From CAZDKK01 sp964506245 (GTDB taxonomy: Bacteria > Eisenbacteria > RBG-16-71-46 > CAIMUX01 > WJJG01): 64,000 nucleotides of DNA. The notes under the pieces were generated by a model. That model worked only from the letters and a program-made list of their open reading frames with translations. It made no database searches and was not told where the DNA came from. Positions within the stretch are counted from its first letter, which is position 1. Each line of letters begins with the position of its first letter. Shown here one piece after another: positions 9,550 to 19,071 of the stretch. Where the stretch lies: NCBI GenBank assembly GCA_964506245.1, contig CAZDKK010000011.1, positions 38,098-102,097 on the forward strand. The letters run 5' to 3'. A program made the translations under genes and the position numbers.

Positions 9550-10401
9550 CTAGAACATGGCCTTGATCTGGCCCCACGTCACCGGTTGAGCCGGCGAAGG
9601 GGGACCTGCCTGGACGTCGTAGAACACGACCCCATCCGGGCTTTCCTGAACAAGCGCCGCGAGCACATGCCCGAACCGATCGCTCATCGTCATCTCGCAG
9701 CCGCCGAAGGTCGGGTGCGCGGGGTCGACGTAGACATTCAGCACGAAACCGGTCATGTCGAACTGGTAGATCTCGCCCGTGGACGACGCGGTCGTCATCC
9801 ACAAACAGCTCACGCTGCCATCGTAGGCCAGACCGTAGGTGCCCGAGTAGGGTCCGCCCAGGTCCGTCACTATCGCCGATGAACCCCAGACACCATTCCA
9901 GTCCAGCCTGTACAAATGTGTGCCGAATCCGCCCGTGTAGAAGTAGGTGCCGTCGTCGGCCATGGCGCGATTCGGGTTGATCGGCCCCCCCCTGAAGTTG
10001 CCTTCATAGATGAAGACCCCGGGGCCTGCGTAGCTGTGGGCGCCCACGAGGTCGCTGAAGCTGCCGAACATCATGTGATCGTGCCAGGAGAGGTCGCGGT
10101 GCCCCCAGCCGGTGGCCCCACCGCCCTGGGCGCCCACGTCGATCAGGTTGCCGTACTCGTCGAAGATGTAGAACTTGCAGGGCGGCCCGGCCTGGTCGCC
10201 GGCGGCGACCCAGATCATCTCCCAGTCGGATCCGAGACCGACCGAGTAGTTGTCGGGCAGCGGGAAATAGGCAACCTGGATAGGCGAGTCCACATGCCCG
10301 CCCGGCCAGGGCGTGCAGTCGGTCGACATTTCCGTGTCGACCGCGGCATAGGCGCCGCTCGCGAACACCACGAGCATCAACATGTTGAGGAGCTTCTTCA
10401 T
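9550..10401 (-). CDS. secreted protein with C-terminal TWGQIKAMF tail
   Basis: The frame is open to 10575, but the start is taken at 10401, where MKKLLNMLMLVVFASGAYA is a textbook signal peptide preceded by GGGAGG. The mature part of about 260 residues reads like a single propeller-type or beta-rich domain (VAYFPLPDNYSVGLGSDWEMIWVAAGD, YGLAYDGSVSCLWMTTASSTGEIYQFDMTG). The protein ends QPVTWGQIKAMF, the same short tail as three beta-helix proteins here (TWGQIKTLFTH, TWGQIKTLFED, TWGAIKGLYR). This tail replaces the FlgD-like domain found in neighbouring exported proteins. Function is unknown. Confidence 0.75.
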   Translation of the reverse strand: MKKLLNMLMLVVFASGAYAAVDTEMSTDCTPWPGGHVDSPIQVAYFPLPDNYSVGLGSDWEMIWVAAGDQAGPPCKFYIFDEYGNLIDVGAQGGGATGWGHRDLSWHDHMMFGSFSDLVGAHSYAGPGVFIYEGNFRGGPINPNRAMADDGTYFYTGGFGTHLYRLDWNGVWGSSAIVTDLGGPYSGTYGLAYDGSVSCLWMTTASSTGEIYQFDMTGFVLNVYVDPAHPTFGGCEMTMSDRFGHVLAALVQESPDGVVFYDVQAGPPSPAQPVTWGQIKAMF

Positions 10402-10718
10402 GGCTTCATCCTCCCGGAACAAGAGCTCCCGGCTCGCTCCCCGCACGCGTCGACCTCTTGGGACAGCAGAACCGCGAGCCGGAATCGTGCCTTCGCGCGA
10501 GAACTCACTCACGAACAGGAATCGTGCCACCACTCCTTCCCGCGGCGATCCTGGGGGAGCCGGACCGCCGCCCACACAAGGAGGATAACTGGAGGGGTGG
10601 CACAGTCACAAGCGCTCGTACGGAAACCGCCGGTGCGACACGCCCGGGCTGAGGTTGTCGGCGACGTCCGTGGCGGCGACGGCACGCGCGGGGATCCCTC
10701 GAGTCCCCCGCGGTTCAT
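10402..10718. other. intergenic, nothing recognised
   Basis: About 317 bases between two minus-strand genes. They hold the leader of the gene starting at 10401 and no other supported feature. Confidence 0.4.
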
Positions 10719-11240
10719 TCAGGCACCACCGTTCGAAGTGTCACCGGCCCCGTAGGAGAAGTGCATCTGTACGATCACCCAGTTGCCCTCGCGCTTCTCC
10801 AGTACCCCGGTCCAGCGTACGTTGATCCACGAAGCCGGGCGGCCCTGCCATTCGTTCTCGTCGTCGAGATAGCAGTGGTACCAGGCCACATCGCCGGAGC
10901 GTGAGAGGTTGATCTCGAGCTCGCGGATCTCGTAGGGGATGGCCTTGAAGGCGGGATTGAGGAAGAAGTCCTCGGTCGTGCGCTTGACGTTCTCGAAGCC
11001 CCGGTTGCAGCTGCCCGCCTCAGGGTTGAACCAGAAGAGGTTCTCGTCGTGCGCGTAGCAGCGATACATGAGTTCGGTGTCCTTGGTCTTGGCCCACCCT
11101 ATGCCGTTATGGATCACACGCTCGATGCTGGCCTTCTCGGCGTTCACATCCACCTCCCGTGTTTCCGCAGTCCGCCTGCAGGCGAGGCCGAGGACCAGGG
11201 CGAGCCCCAGCAACCCGGCCGCAAGAACGTAACGCTTCAT
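10719..11240 (-). CDS. lipoprotein with SnoaL/NTF2-like domain
   Basis: The start is taken at ATG 11240 (MKRYVLAAGLLGLALVLGLAC) behind AGGAGGGTGTCC; the longer frame to 11588 has no such signal. LGLAC is a lipobox, so Cys21 should be lipidated. Residues 35-165 have the cone-shaped alpha+beta NTF2/SnoaL pattern: an N-terminal helix (EKASIERVIHNGIGWAKTKDTELMYRCY), a DENLFWF strand, GFENVKRTTEDFFLNP and WINVRWTGVLEKREGNWVIVQMHFSYG as the closing strands. Such domains bind small ligands or act as DUF4440-type ketosteroid-isomerase-like proteins. The substrate is unknown and location is likely a membrane face of the envelope. Confidence 0.75.
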   Translation of the reverse strand: MKRYVLAAGLLGLALVLGLACRRTAETREVDVNAEKASIERVIHNGIGWAKTKDTELMYRCYAHDENLFWFNPEAGSCNRGFENVKRTTEDFFLNPAFKAIPYEIRELEINLSRSGDVAWYHCYLDDENEWQGRPASWINVRWTGVLEKREGNWVIVQMHFSYGAGDTSNGGA

Positions 11241-11595
11241 GGACACCCTCCTAGCTAGTAGTGCGTCCTGCATCCCGGCCCGCGAGCGCGAGAGCCCCGA
11301 GCGTGAAAAAGCAGCATGACCGAGGGGGGTAACGGATGACGTCCGGACGTCAGGGGCAGACGCCTGTGCGCTGAATGTAGGACGGGGATTGCAGCACATT
11401 TCCCACCGCCGCATTCCGAAAACAGCATCGGCATGTTCTTGCCAGACTCGCCCGGCAAGCGCGACAACCGGATCGGCCCGCTTGAAATCCCGCGCCGGCC
11501 TCCACTTCGAGAACCTCGCGCTCCGCCTTCTGCTGGGCGTCCACCACTGAATCTGTCGCCGGCCCAGCATTCGCACTCGCGACCGCATCTTCTGG

Positions 11596-11835
11596 TCTTG
11601 GCTCTCCCGGACATGGTCCGGCTAGCGCGACTCACTCGTGATCGTCCAGCCGGGGACAGTCATCGCCTGGCGGCGCAGCAGGTGCCGCGAGTACCGGGAA
11701 AAGATGAGCATGTCGAGGAAGCCCAGGCGACTGATCGTGGCGAGAGAGCGGCTCGGTCTCGATCGGCCAGAGGCCGCGCATCTGGCGCAAGTCGGGCGCG
11801 TGCCACCCGGAGATGCTTGTCCCCGTCCGCTCCAG
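11596..11835 (+). mobile_element. degenerate DDE integrase fragment
   Basis: The plus frame reads SLVIVQPGTVIAWRRSRCREYREKMS, with a stop just upstream and LSRTWSG before it. This matches the N-terminal region of the two intact integrases in this window (LVIVKPGTVIRWHRKGFRLFWRRKS). The catalytic core is missing. It is an old insertion remnant beside the toxin-antitoxin-like pair. Confidence 0.5.
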
Positions 11836-11887
11836 CCCATGTCGTACAGCGTCGTCGCGGGACCGGATTCTTCAGTGCCCACGGACT

Positions 11888-12337
11888 CTATTCGGACGCC
11901 TCTTCCAGTCGGGCAACGTCAGCAAGATCTTGGGGGCGCGCAGTGATCCTCTTGTTCTTGATGAGTTCTTGCCGTCCAATCGTTGGGATCTTGAGGCCCT
12001 CGATCTCGACTTCGACTCGCCTCGGCCAGGCCTCGTCGAACGCAACTCCATCGATCGCAGTGAGAATGTCAATGCGGCAGGGAGCAACACCAATCTGGAA
12101 CACCATACCGGTGGTATGAAGGTCTGCCAGTCTCAGGTCGTGCAGGGGCGCGCCAAAGCGAGCGAGGGCGCGCCAAGCTCGATCGGCGTTCTCGGGCGAA
12201 GGGCGGATCCAGAGATCCAGATCGCCAGTCGCCCTGGGCAGTCCGTGGACAGCCAGGGCATAGGCGCCAACCAGGAGATACTCAACCTGCTCGTCTGAAA
12301 ACGCGGACAACATGTCTCGATAGTCTGGATTCAGCAA
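11888..12337 (-). CDS. nucleotidyltransferase of an AbiEii/DUF6036-like pair
   Basis: This 149-residue protein probably starts at TTG 12337 (LLNPDYRDMLSAF) behind AAAGGAG. Motifs are VEYLLVGAYALAVHGLPRATGDLDLWI, i.e. GAYAL...RxTxDLDLW, the nucleotidyltransferase core with the two metal-binding aspartates; then IDILTAIDGVAFDEAW with a third acidic residue, and IPTIGRQELIKNKRITARPQDLADVARLE at the end. This is the layout of AbiEii-related nucleotidyltransferases, often toxin components. It overlaps the end of the upstream small gene by 56 bases, as in two-gene toxin-antitoxin operons. Confidence 0.75.
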   Translation of the reverse strand: MLNPDYRDMLSAFSDEQVEYLLVGAYALAVHGLPRATGDLDLWIRPSPENADRAWRALARFGAPLHDLRLADLHTTGMVFQIGVAPCRIDILTAIDGVAFDEAWPRRVEVEIEGLKIPTIGRQELIKNKRITARPQDLADVARLEEASE

Positions 12338-12482
12338 GGGGCTCTCCTTTGAATGCCCATGCGTCCAGCGTGAGCTGCCACATGAGCGCGAGGCGGTGGG
12401 CAGGGCTCAGTGACCGCAGCTCGGTATCGGGGTGGGCATCGGCCAGCCGCCGCACCCGAATGGATAGGTTTCGACGATTCAT
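12282..12482 (-). CDS. small partner gene of the nucleotidyltransferase (antitoxin-like)
   Basis: It has 66 residues from ATG 12482: MNRRNLSIRVRRLADAHPDT then ELRSLSPAHRLALMWQLTLDAWAFKGEPL and ESRLSRHVVRVFRRAG. The helical SPAxRLAxMWxLTxDAWAFKGE pattern is typical of small proteins encoded just upstream of such nucleotidyltransferases. The end overlaps the next gene's start. A role as antitoxin is inference from this arrangement. Confidence 0.6.
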   Translation of the reverse strand: MNRRNLSIRVRRLADAHPDTELRSLSPAHRLALMWQLTLDAWAFKGEPLAESRLSRHVVRVFRRAG

Positions 12483-12775
12483 GGAGACAGGATAACACAC
12501 CCGTACGCCCCATGAAGCGGGAACCCGGTGGGGCAACAGCCGGCAAGTGTTTACCTTGCGGACTGCCCCGGGGCGAGCCCCACCGCGTTCATGCGTGGGC
12601 AATGGGCAAGAGCACACGTCATTGGTTGACACCGACAGGCGCTCGGCGTCGGCAGGTCGGGGCATCCGCGCTGTCGCAGATCCGTGGCCGAACGCCCACC
12701 GTCGCCGCGGCTCTCACGCCGCCAGCAGACGCGGCCGCTGGCCGAGCGGTCCGCCGCGTGCGGCTCGGCCGGCGG

Positions 12776-15109
12776 CTATCGCAGCACGCAGACGCGGCCG
12801 CTGCGCTGCTCCTGGCCCGCGCGGAGCGAGAGCTGGTAGATGCCGGTGGGCACGAGGCGGCCGCGATCGTCCCGGCCGTCCCACCGCCATGCCTGCGCGC
12901 CGGGACCCAGCCGGCCGTTGGCGATCACGCGCACGCACGCGCCGGTGACATCGAGGATCCGCAGCTCCACTTCATCCTCCCGCGGCAGCTCGCAGAAGAT
13001 CCGGGTCGATGCGCCGCACGGGCTGGGCCGGCACGCGATCGCGAGTTGGCGCCCCCGCTCGCTCGGGCCTTCCGGGCCTGACTGCGAGGTGACTTCGACG
13101 GAGTCGATCGCGCCGGGACTCAAGTTGTAGTAGCTTCCACTCGCGCTCTCCTGGAGGAGCAGGCCCCGCACGGCGTAGACATTCCTGCCCTGGTTCGGCG
13201 CCGGGTCGACGTAGAACGTGTCCGCGACCGGCGCCGCGGTAATCCGCACGAAGCGGTCGCGCAGGCAGCCCGAGCGGAAGACGTGGTAGCCCTCGACCGG
13301 GTCGGGCGAGGGCGACCAGGTGAGCAAGCAGCCCCGGGATGCCGGCGGAGAGATGTACAACGCGGTGGGAGGTTGCACTGCATGCTGGCGCAGCGTGGGA
13401 TCGCCCATCAGCGCGGTGTGCACTTGCCGCCCGCCGTCGCCGATGGTGTAAAGGGTGCGGTTGTTCTGCGTGATGCGCGCGCAACATCCGATCGGCCAGC
13501 CCAGCGCCATGGGGTGCATCTGCCAGGTCGGGCGCCCGCACCAGACGTTCGCCAATGGATACCCTTGCGCCCCCAGCGGCGCGCGCAGCAGGTTGTTGCT
13601 GTTGTCCCAGTCGCCGAAGTAGCTGCCGTAGAGGATCGTGAAGACCGACAGGAACGTGCGCGTGGCGAAGTCGTTGGTGTTCGCCACGCCGCCACAGCTC
13701 GTGTAGCTGCTGCCGCCGCAGCCGTAGGCCCAGAGGTGACTCTGCGATTGCAGATCGGGGACGAAGTTGCCGGCGTGGACGTTCTCGGGCCCGAACATCG
13801 CCGTGAAATTGCGCCAGCCAAAGGCCGCGAAGGCCGCCCCGTACGCGTCCCCGACGTTGTCATCGATCAGGCCGCGCGCCTCGACGTCGACCTCGCCGCT
13901 CCGCCAGGCGTGATCCTTGTCCAGGTAGCGCCGCAGCAGCACGACCTCGTCCTGGGGGAACGCGGGCAAACGGCTGAGATCGACGCGCCCGACCTGCAGG
14001 TCGACGTCCGAGGGCAGGAAGGACTGGTCGAACTTGCCGTCGCCCGGCACGTTGCGGTTCTCGGGTCGTGCCGCGCTCACGTTGTAGACGATCGAGTCGC
14101 TCCAGGCCCCATCCAGTTCCCCGTAGTACAGGTCCGCCGGCCAGGCGCCCCAGTGGTCCGGGTGGACGCCGCGGATGTCGCCGGAGTAAGGCACGGCGAT
14201 GTGTCCGAGCAGGAACAGGGTGTTGATCGAGGGGTCGTTCGCGCACTCGCCCACGATCAGGTTCTTGACCTCCGGCACGTCTATCCAGTCGCCGACCTCA
14301 TGGCGCCGTACGCGCCAGCCGTCGCGAATCATGTCGAGCTCGAGTCGCTCGATCTCCGGCCCGAGGTGCGTCGCGATATCCGCTTCCACCAGTAGGAGCA
14401 CCGTGCCGAATTCCTCGCTGGCGGGCGCGCGCAGACCCACCAGGATGTGGCCGAACTTCGGCGGGGCGTAGGGGCCGCCGGCCGCGAGGATCGTCCCGGT
14501 CGCGTCGTTCTCGAGTTCCCAGGTCGTCTCCTGCCCGAACAGGTCGAGGGTGATCGACACGACCAGATCAACCTCCGGCTGTTCGGCGGTCTCGACGATG
14601 AAACTCGTGGCCTCGACGCTCCCGAAGGCGCCGCCCGCGGCGTACGTGATGCCCCCGCTGGTGACCGCGTACTCCCCCAGTCCGTGTTCGCAGCAGATGC
14701 CGTCTCCCCACGCGTCGCGGATCGTGAAGGTGAGCGGGGTTTCAGTGGGTACCCGGACCGTGTCGGCCACGAACCCCAGGGTCTTGCGCACGCTGTATTC
14801 GAATGACTTTCCCAGGGATACCTCGTGGTCGCTGTAGCCGGTGGCCGTGCCCGGGAGGACTGCCACCGGCTCACGCCAGGTTGTGTCGGGGAGTTGCTTC
14901 TTGAAGACCCAGTAGGACTGCGCGGCCGGGTCGGCGATCCAAGCCAGGTGCACGGCCGGCGGCGCCTCCTCGATCGAGGCATGGATCTCCACGGCGTAGT
15001 CACGCGGGCGGGCGAGCGCCGGCACTGCAGCGGCGAGGACGGCGAGGGCGGCGAGGGCGGCCCAGGCGGCCGGCGGGGCAAGCCGGGGGTCGCGGCGAAC
15101 GTTCTGCAC
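12776..15109 (-). CDS. secreted C25-like (gingipain-fold) protein with FlgD-like sorting domain
   Basis: The product has 777 residues. The start is taken at GTG 15109 behind AGGAGGCCCGTC, followed by signal peptide AAWAALAALAVLAAAVPALA; the longer open frame upstream lacks coding character. Order of parts: a fibronectin-like strand block (residues 40-100), a DAWGDGICCEHGLGEY motif common before exported-protein modules, then a gingipain-type region (TVLLLVEADIATHLGPEIERLELDMIRDGWRV; INTLFLLGHIAVPYSGD; WAYGCGGSSYTSCGG; ALMGDPTLRQH). The usual catalytic His-Gly/Cys pair is not clear, so activity is uncertain. A FN3 domain and the FlgD-like module (RILDVTGACVRVIANG, WRWDGRDDRGRLVPTGIYQLSLRAG, RVCVLR) close it. 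Confidence 0.8.
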   Translation of the reverse strand: MQNVRRDPRLAPPAAWAALAALAVLAAAVPALARPRDYAVEIHASIEEAPPAVHLAWIADPAAQSYWVFKKQLPDTTWREPVAVLPGTATGYSDHEVSLGKSFEYSVRKTLGFVADTVRVPTETPLTFTIRDAWGDGICCEHGLGEYAVTSGGITYAAGGAFGSVEATSFIVETAEQPEVDLVVSITLDLFGQETTWELENDATGTILAAGGPYAPPKFGHILVGLRAPASEEFGTVLLLVEADIATHLGPEIERLELDMIRDGWRVRRHEVGDWIDVPEVKNLIVGECANDPSINTLFLLGHIAVPYSGDIRGVHPDHWGAWPADLYYGELDGAWSDSIVYNVSAARPENRNVPGDGKFDQSFLPSDVDLQVGRVDLSRLPAFPQDEVVLLRRYLDKDHAWRSGEVDVEARGLIDDNVGDAYGAAFAAFGWRNFTAMFGPENVHAGNFVPDLQSQSHLWAYGCGGSSYTSCGGVANTNDFATRTFLSVFTILYGSYFGDWDNSNNLLRAPLGAQGYPLANVWCGRPTWQMHPMALGWPIGCCARITQNNRTLYTIGDGGRQVHTALMGDPTLRQHAVQPPTALYISPPASRGCLLTWSPSPDPVEGYHVFRSGCLRDRFVRITAAPVADTFYVDPAPNQGRNVYAVRGLLLQESASGSYYNLSPGAIDSVEVTSQSGPEGPSERGRQLAIACRPSPCGASTRIFCELPREDEVELRILDVTGACVRVIANGRLGPGAQAWRWDGRDDRGRLVPTGIYQLSLRAGQEQRSGRVCVLR

Positions 15110-15273
15110 GACGGGCCTCCTGCTTGGGGGGGGCGACGGCAGCGGCCAGCAGGTCGAGGAGCAGAGGCGTGGGGGTCCGCGCTCTTCCTCAGTATTGCCA
15201 CGTGACCTGCCGGACGCCTGATGAGCGGCTGAGGAACGGATCATGGATGGGTATGGCTGGAGCGGCCTGGCCC

Positions 15274-16893
15274 TCACCGCCGGCGCAATCTGCGCCTCAC
15301 CCGATCGACCGCCCCCCGCGCCTCCGGCACGCGGAACGCGAGGGTCAGCCCGAGGTAAGCGACGCCAAAGCAGCCCAGGATCACGAGGCCGGTCAGCAGC
15401 GGTCGCTCCAGCCGGATCCCCAGCTTCGCGCCCCAGCCCACCGCGGCGGCCAGGGCCGCCGCCCCCCAGAGCGAGGCCATGAGCGATGCCGGGAAGCCGG
15501 TGCGGCCTATCCGGCGGTTGAGCGCGCGCCGCAGCAGCGTGAATTCCACCCACCCGGCGATGCCGGTCGACGTGGCCAGACCCGCCACACCCCAGCGGCG
15601 CTCCAGCCCCAGCCACCCCGGCGCGTGGAACGCGGCGATGTAGCCGAGCCCCGCGGTCAGCAGAACCCGCACGATGGCGAAGCGCAGCGGCGTGCGCGTA
15701 TCGCGCAGCGCGTAGAAGGTCGACGAGTAGAGCCGCCCCGAAGTCGACGCGAGCAGGCCGATCGCCGCGCCCGCGAGGATGGCCCAGACGAACATCGAGT
15801 CGGCGCGCCCGAATCGCCCCGTCTGGTAGATCACGGCCGTGACCACGTCGCCCAGCGCGAAGAAGGCCATCGCCGAGGGCACGACGAAGAAGGCGATGCG
15901 CCGCAGCCCCGCATCGAGCCGGGCGCGCACCGTGGCGCGGACTTCCTCATCGGCGCCGATCGCTCCCGACATCAGCGGCAGCTCCGCGGCCGAGACCGAC
16001 ATCCCGAAGAGGCTCACGGGCAGCAGGTAGATCGTCTGCGCGTTGTACAGCGCGGTGACGGCGCCGGTGGAGAGGAAGCTCGCCAGGAGATTGTCGACGT
16101 AGGCGCTCACCTGCACGACGCCCCGGCTCAGGAAGACCGGACCGAAGCTGCTCACCACCTGCCGGACGTGCGCCGACCGCCGCTGCAGCCTCAGGCGCAG
16201 CCCGCGCGCCAGGCGCAGGACGGTCGGGAGCTGGACCAGGAACTGCAGCGCGCTGCCCGCGACCGAGCCCCAGGCGGTCACCTCCGCGAGGCGGTACTGC
16301 TCCACGCGCGGACCGAAGCCGAGCAGCGTGCTGATCATCACGGCGTTCCAGGCCAGGGGCGCGGCGTAAGAGAGGAAGAACCGCCGGTGGCTGTTGAGCA
16401 CGCCCAAGCACCACGCGGAGAGGACCAGCAGGCCGGTGCCCGGGAAGATGATCTTCACCAGGCGCACGAGCAGCTCGCGCTTCTCCCCCGCGAACCCGGG
16501 CGCGATGGCGTCGACCAGCCAGGGCGTGATCAGCACGCCGGCGAGGACGAGCAGCGCGACGACCAAGGCGAGCAGCGAGAAGATCGCGCCTGCCACCCGG
16601 TTGGCCTCGCGCTCGTCGCCCTCGGCCAGCAGCCGCGCGTAGACCGGGATGAACGAGGCCGAGAGCACGCCCTCCCCGAAGAGGTTCTGCAAGTAGTTGG
16701 GGATCTTGAAGGCCGCCTTGAAGGCGTCGCCCGCGTCGGACAGCCCGAAGTAGTGCGAGAACACGCGCTCGCGGACGAGGCCCGCGAGCCGGCTGAGCAG
16801 GATGCCCGCGGCGACGAGGCCGGCGTAACGGCCGGCGGATCCGCCGGTCGCGCCTTTGAAAGCGTTGGGCGCGGGCGCGGGGATTTCAGTCAT
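15274..16893 (-). CDS. murJ: MurJ-family lipid II flippase
   Basis: This is a 539-residue polytopic membrane protein starting at ATG 16893; the frame continues further but the preceding sequence is not coding-like. Motifs of the MOP-superfamily flippase MurJ are present: GILLSRLAGLVRERVFSHYFG at the N-terminus, SDAGDAFKAAFKIPNYLQNLFGEGVLSASFIPVYARLLAEG, then YNAQTIYLLPVSLFGMSVSAAELP in the middle and LYSSTFYALRDTRTPLRFAIVRV after it. About 14 hydrophobic segments can be counted. It flips lipid II across the inner membrane for peptidoglycan synthesis. A basic tail (VDRVRRRLRRR) ends the protein. Confidence 0.95.
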   Translation of the reverse strand: MTEIPAPAPNAFKGATGGSAGRYAGLVAAGILLSRLAGLVRERVFSHYFGLSDAGDAFKAAFKIPNYLQNLFGEGVLSASFIPVYARLLAEGDEREANRVAGAIFSLLALVVALLVLAGVLITPWLVDAIAPGFAGEKRELLVRLVKIIFPGTGLLVLSAWCLGVLNSHRRFFLSYAAPLAWNAVMISTLLGFGPRVEQYRLAEVTAWGSVAGSALQFLVQLPTVLRLARGLRLRLQRRSAHVRQVVSSFGPVFLSRGVVQVSAYVDNLLASFLSTGAVTALYNAQTIYLLPVSLFGMSVSAAELPLMSGAIGADEEVRATVRARLDAGLRRIAFFVVPSAMAFFALGDVVTAVIYQTGRFGRADSMFVWAILAGAAIGLLASTSGRLYSSTFYALRDTRTPLRFAIVRVLLTAGLGYIAAFHAPGWLGLERRWGVAGLATSTGIAGWVEFTLLRRALNRRIGRTGFPASLMASLWGAAALAAAVGWGAKLGIRLERPLLTGLVILGCFGVAYLGLTLAFRVPEARGAVDRVRRRLRRR

Positions 16894-16993
16894 GCGGGGC
16901 AGTATAGACCGCCCCGATCGGGCGTGAAACGCCCGCGCGCGTGGACAGCTCCGCGTGGTACCCTCCCGTCGGGCTCCGGCGAAGAGGACGACC

Positions 16994-17707
16994 ATGCGAG
17001 TCTCTCGATGGATTCTTCTGCTCGCCCTGTTGCCAGCCGCGGGCTGCGGCAGCCACGGTCTCAGGGACCCTTCCTTCAGCCCCGAGGCGCTCCGCGCCCG
17101 GGGTCTGGCGATCGGCGGCATGGTTTCGGCCGCCGGCGAACCGGAGACTCGCGGACAGGCGCGAGCGCCGCTCGACTCGCTGCTCTGGGCGACACTCGAT
17201 CGCGAGATCGGGAGAGGGATCCTCGCGCCGCTCGACCGCGCGGACGCGCTACTGGGCCCGGCCGGGCGGCGGGCTGCCCTCGATGCGCTGGAAGACGACG
17301 GCGAGGTCGCGTGGGGAGTCGAGGTCCCGCGCGATCTGCCGGATCCCGGGCGTGTGCCCTACCTGATCTTCGGGCGCATCGATCAGGATGAGACGGTCTG
17401 CGAGACCGCGACCCTCCCGGCGTCGGAGGGCTCCGAGGCGCTGGTCGTCAATATCACCACGCGCCGCATCGGCGCATCGTTCTCAGTCTACGATCTGCCC
17501 GCGGGCCGACGTGTCTGGTCGGGACGAATCGTGAAGACCAAGTCGGTGGGCCAGCAGATGGACGATTCAGCGGAGGACAATCTGGCCGGCGCTGTCTTGA
17601 GCGTGCTCTTCCCGGGCGATCAGAAGCCGGAATTCCTTCCCCCGGCGCCGTTCGAGGTCGTGGCCCGCAAGGTGTTCGGTGAGCTCGCCTCGCAGATCGC
17701 GCCCTGA
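16994..17707 (+). CDS. lipoprotein of unknown function
   Basis: The frame opens at 16955, but ATG 16994 gives a clean lipoprotein signal (MRVSRWILLLALLPAAGC, lipobox LPAAGC) with GAAGAGG upstream. The mature part of about 220 residues includes LLWATLDREIGRGILAPLDRADALLG, LIFGRIDQDETVCETATLPASEGSEALVVNITTRRIGASFSVYDLPAGRRVWSGRI and NLAGAVLSVLFPGD. This resembles envelope lipoproteins of the LptE/CsgG-like kind only loosely. It sits divergently from murJ and 144 bases upstream of the rho-like gene. Confidence 0.65.
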   Translation: MRVSRWILLLALLPAAGCGSHGLRDPSFSPEALRARGLAIGGMVSAAGEPETRGQARAPLDSLLWATLDREIGRGILAPLDRADALLGPAGRRAALDALEDDGEVAWGVEVPRDLPDPGRVPYLIFGRIDQDETVCETATLPASEGSEALVVNITTRRIGASFSVYDLPAGRRVWSGRIVKTKSVGQQMDDSAEDNLAGAVLSVLFPGDQKPEFLPPAPFEVVARKVFGELASQIAP

Positions 17708-17851
17708 CGTGAGCGTCGCGGGCCGCAGGTAGCCCCGGGAGTCGCTGTCCTCCGATCCACAACCTTTCCTTTGGCCCGGGACCCGGAGGCTGTAGACTGC
17801 GCCGCTGCGGCGTGCTGCTGCACGCCAGGTGCTGAACGCGGGAGCGATTCG

Positions 17852-18949
17852 ATGGTCGAGACCACCAGCGGTGTCCTCAAGCTCAACCCCGGCGGCGGGG
17901 GCGAGCTGCGAGACCTGGCGCGTTCCTTCCGGCTGGGCGGGAACGTCGTGCGCGTGCCCGCCCGGCTGGTTCGGGAACACGCTCTGGCCGAGGGCGCGGA
18001 GCTGGTGGGGACGGCCGCGCCGGGTCGCGGCGGATCGGAGCTGCGCGCCGTCACCACGGTGTGCGGCCTGACACCCGAGGCGTTCCGCGCGCGCAAGCCG
18101 CTCAAGGACCTCACCCCGGTCGACCCCACCCAACGCTGGAACCTGTCCGCGAGCAACGAGCTCAGCATGCGTCTGGTCGACCTGATCGCGCCGATCGGCC
18201 GCGGCACTCGTGGCCTCATCGTCTCCCCGCCCAAGGCTGGCAAGACCACGCTGTTGATGTCGATGGCGAAGGCGATCCGTGTGGCCGATCCCGGGGCGCA
18301 CATCCTCGTCCTCTTGATCGACGAGCGGCCCGAGGAGGTCACCCACTTCCGGCGCGGCGTGGAAGCACAAGTGCTAGCCAGCTCCAAGGACGAGAGCCCG
18401 CGGCAGCACATCGAGCTGGCCGAGCTGACGCTCGCCTACGCCCGCACGCTCCTGGAATGCGGCCACGACGTCGTGATCCTGGTCGACAGTCTGACGCGCA
18501 TGGCGCGGGCCTTCAACGTGCGGGGATCGGGCACCGGACGCACGATGTCGGGGGGACTGGAGGCGGGGGTGCTCGAGGTCCCCCGGCGGTTCTTCGGGCT
18601 GGCGCGCAACATCGAGGGCGGCGGCTCGGTGACGCTCATCGCCACCGTGCTCGTCGACACCGGTTCGCGCATGGATGAGCTGATCTTCCAGGAGTTCAAG
18701 GGCACCGGCAACAGCGAGGTCGTCCTCAGCCGCCAGCTGGCGGAGGCGCGTATCTTCCCGGCGATCGACCTGCCCGCCAGCGGCACCCGCAAGGAGGCCT
18801 TGCTGCGCGATGCCACGGAGCAGAGACGCATGGCGATCGTCCGCAAGGCGCTGGCCGGGCGCAAGGCGGACAGCGCCATGCGCGCCTTCCTCAAGGCTCT
18901 CGGGCCCTACCGCACGAACGAGGAGTTCCTCGACAGCATCCCGGTCTAG
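17852..18949 (+). CDS. rho: transcription termination factor Rho, short divergent form
   Basis: This 365-residue protein starts at ATG 17852 behind GGAG. The ATPase/translocase half is well kept: GRGTRGLIVSPPKAGKTTLL (Walker A near residues 125-133), LLIDERPEEVT, VVILVDSLTRMARAFN (Walker B), TMSGGLEAG, RRFFGLARNIEGGGSVTLIAT, DTGSRMDELIFQEFKGTGN and SGTRKEALL (R loop). The N-terminal Rho-N helical domain is missing. In the primary RNA-binding OB fold, the GFGFLR (RNP1) of E. coli Rho is replaced by GGGELR, losing the aromatic base-stacking residues. It may be the only Rho with altered RNA loading, or a specialised paralog. Confidence 0.85.
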   Translation: MVETTSGVLKLNPGGGGELRDLARSFRLGGNVVRVPARLVREHALAEGAELVGTAAPGRGGSELRAVTTVCGLTPEAFRARKPLKDLTPVDPTQRWNLSASNELSMRLVDLIAPIGRGTRGLIVSPPKAGKTTLLMSMAKAIRVADPGAHILVLLIDERPEEVTHFRRGVEAQVLASSKDESPRQHIELAELTLAYARTLLECGHDVVILVDSLTRMARAFNVRGSGTGRTMSGGLEAGVLEVPRRFFGLARNIEGGGSVTLIATVLVDTGSRMDELIFQEFKGTGNSEVVLSRQLAEARIFPAIDLPASGTRKEALLRDATEQRRMAIVRKALAGRKADSAMRAFLKALGPYRTNEEFLDSIPV

Positions 18950-19071
18950 CGTGCGCGGCCGGCGGATCGCGGTGGATCCCCAAGCCTACAGGGCTTACAC
19001 TCTAGGCAGTGCAACACAGGTTGGCCTGGTCTTCCGACTCTCCCCCAAGTGCCGACAAGGAGAAGTTCGCC

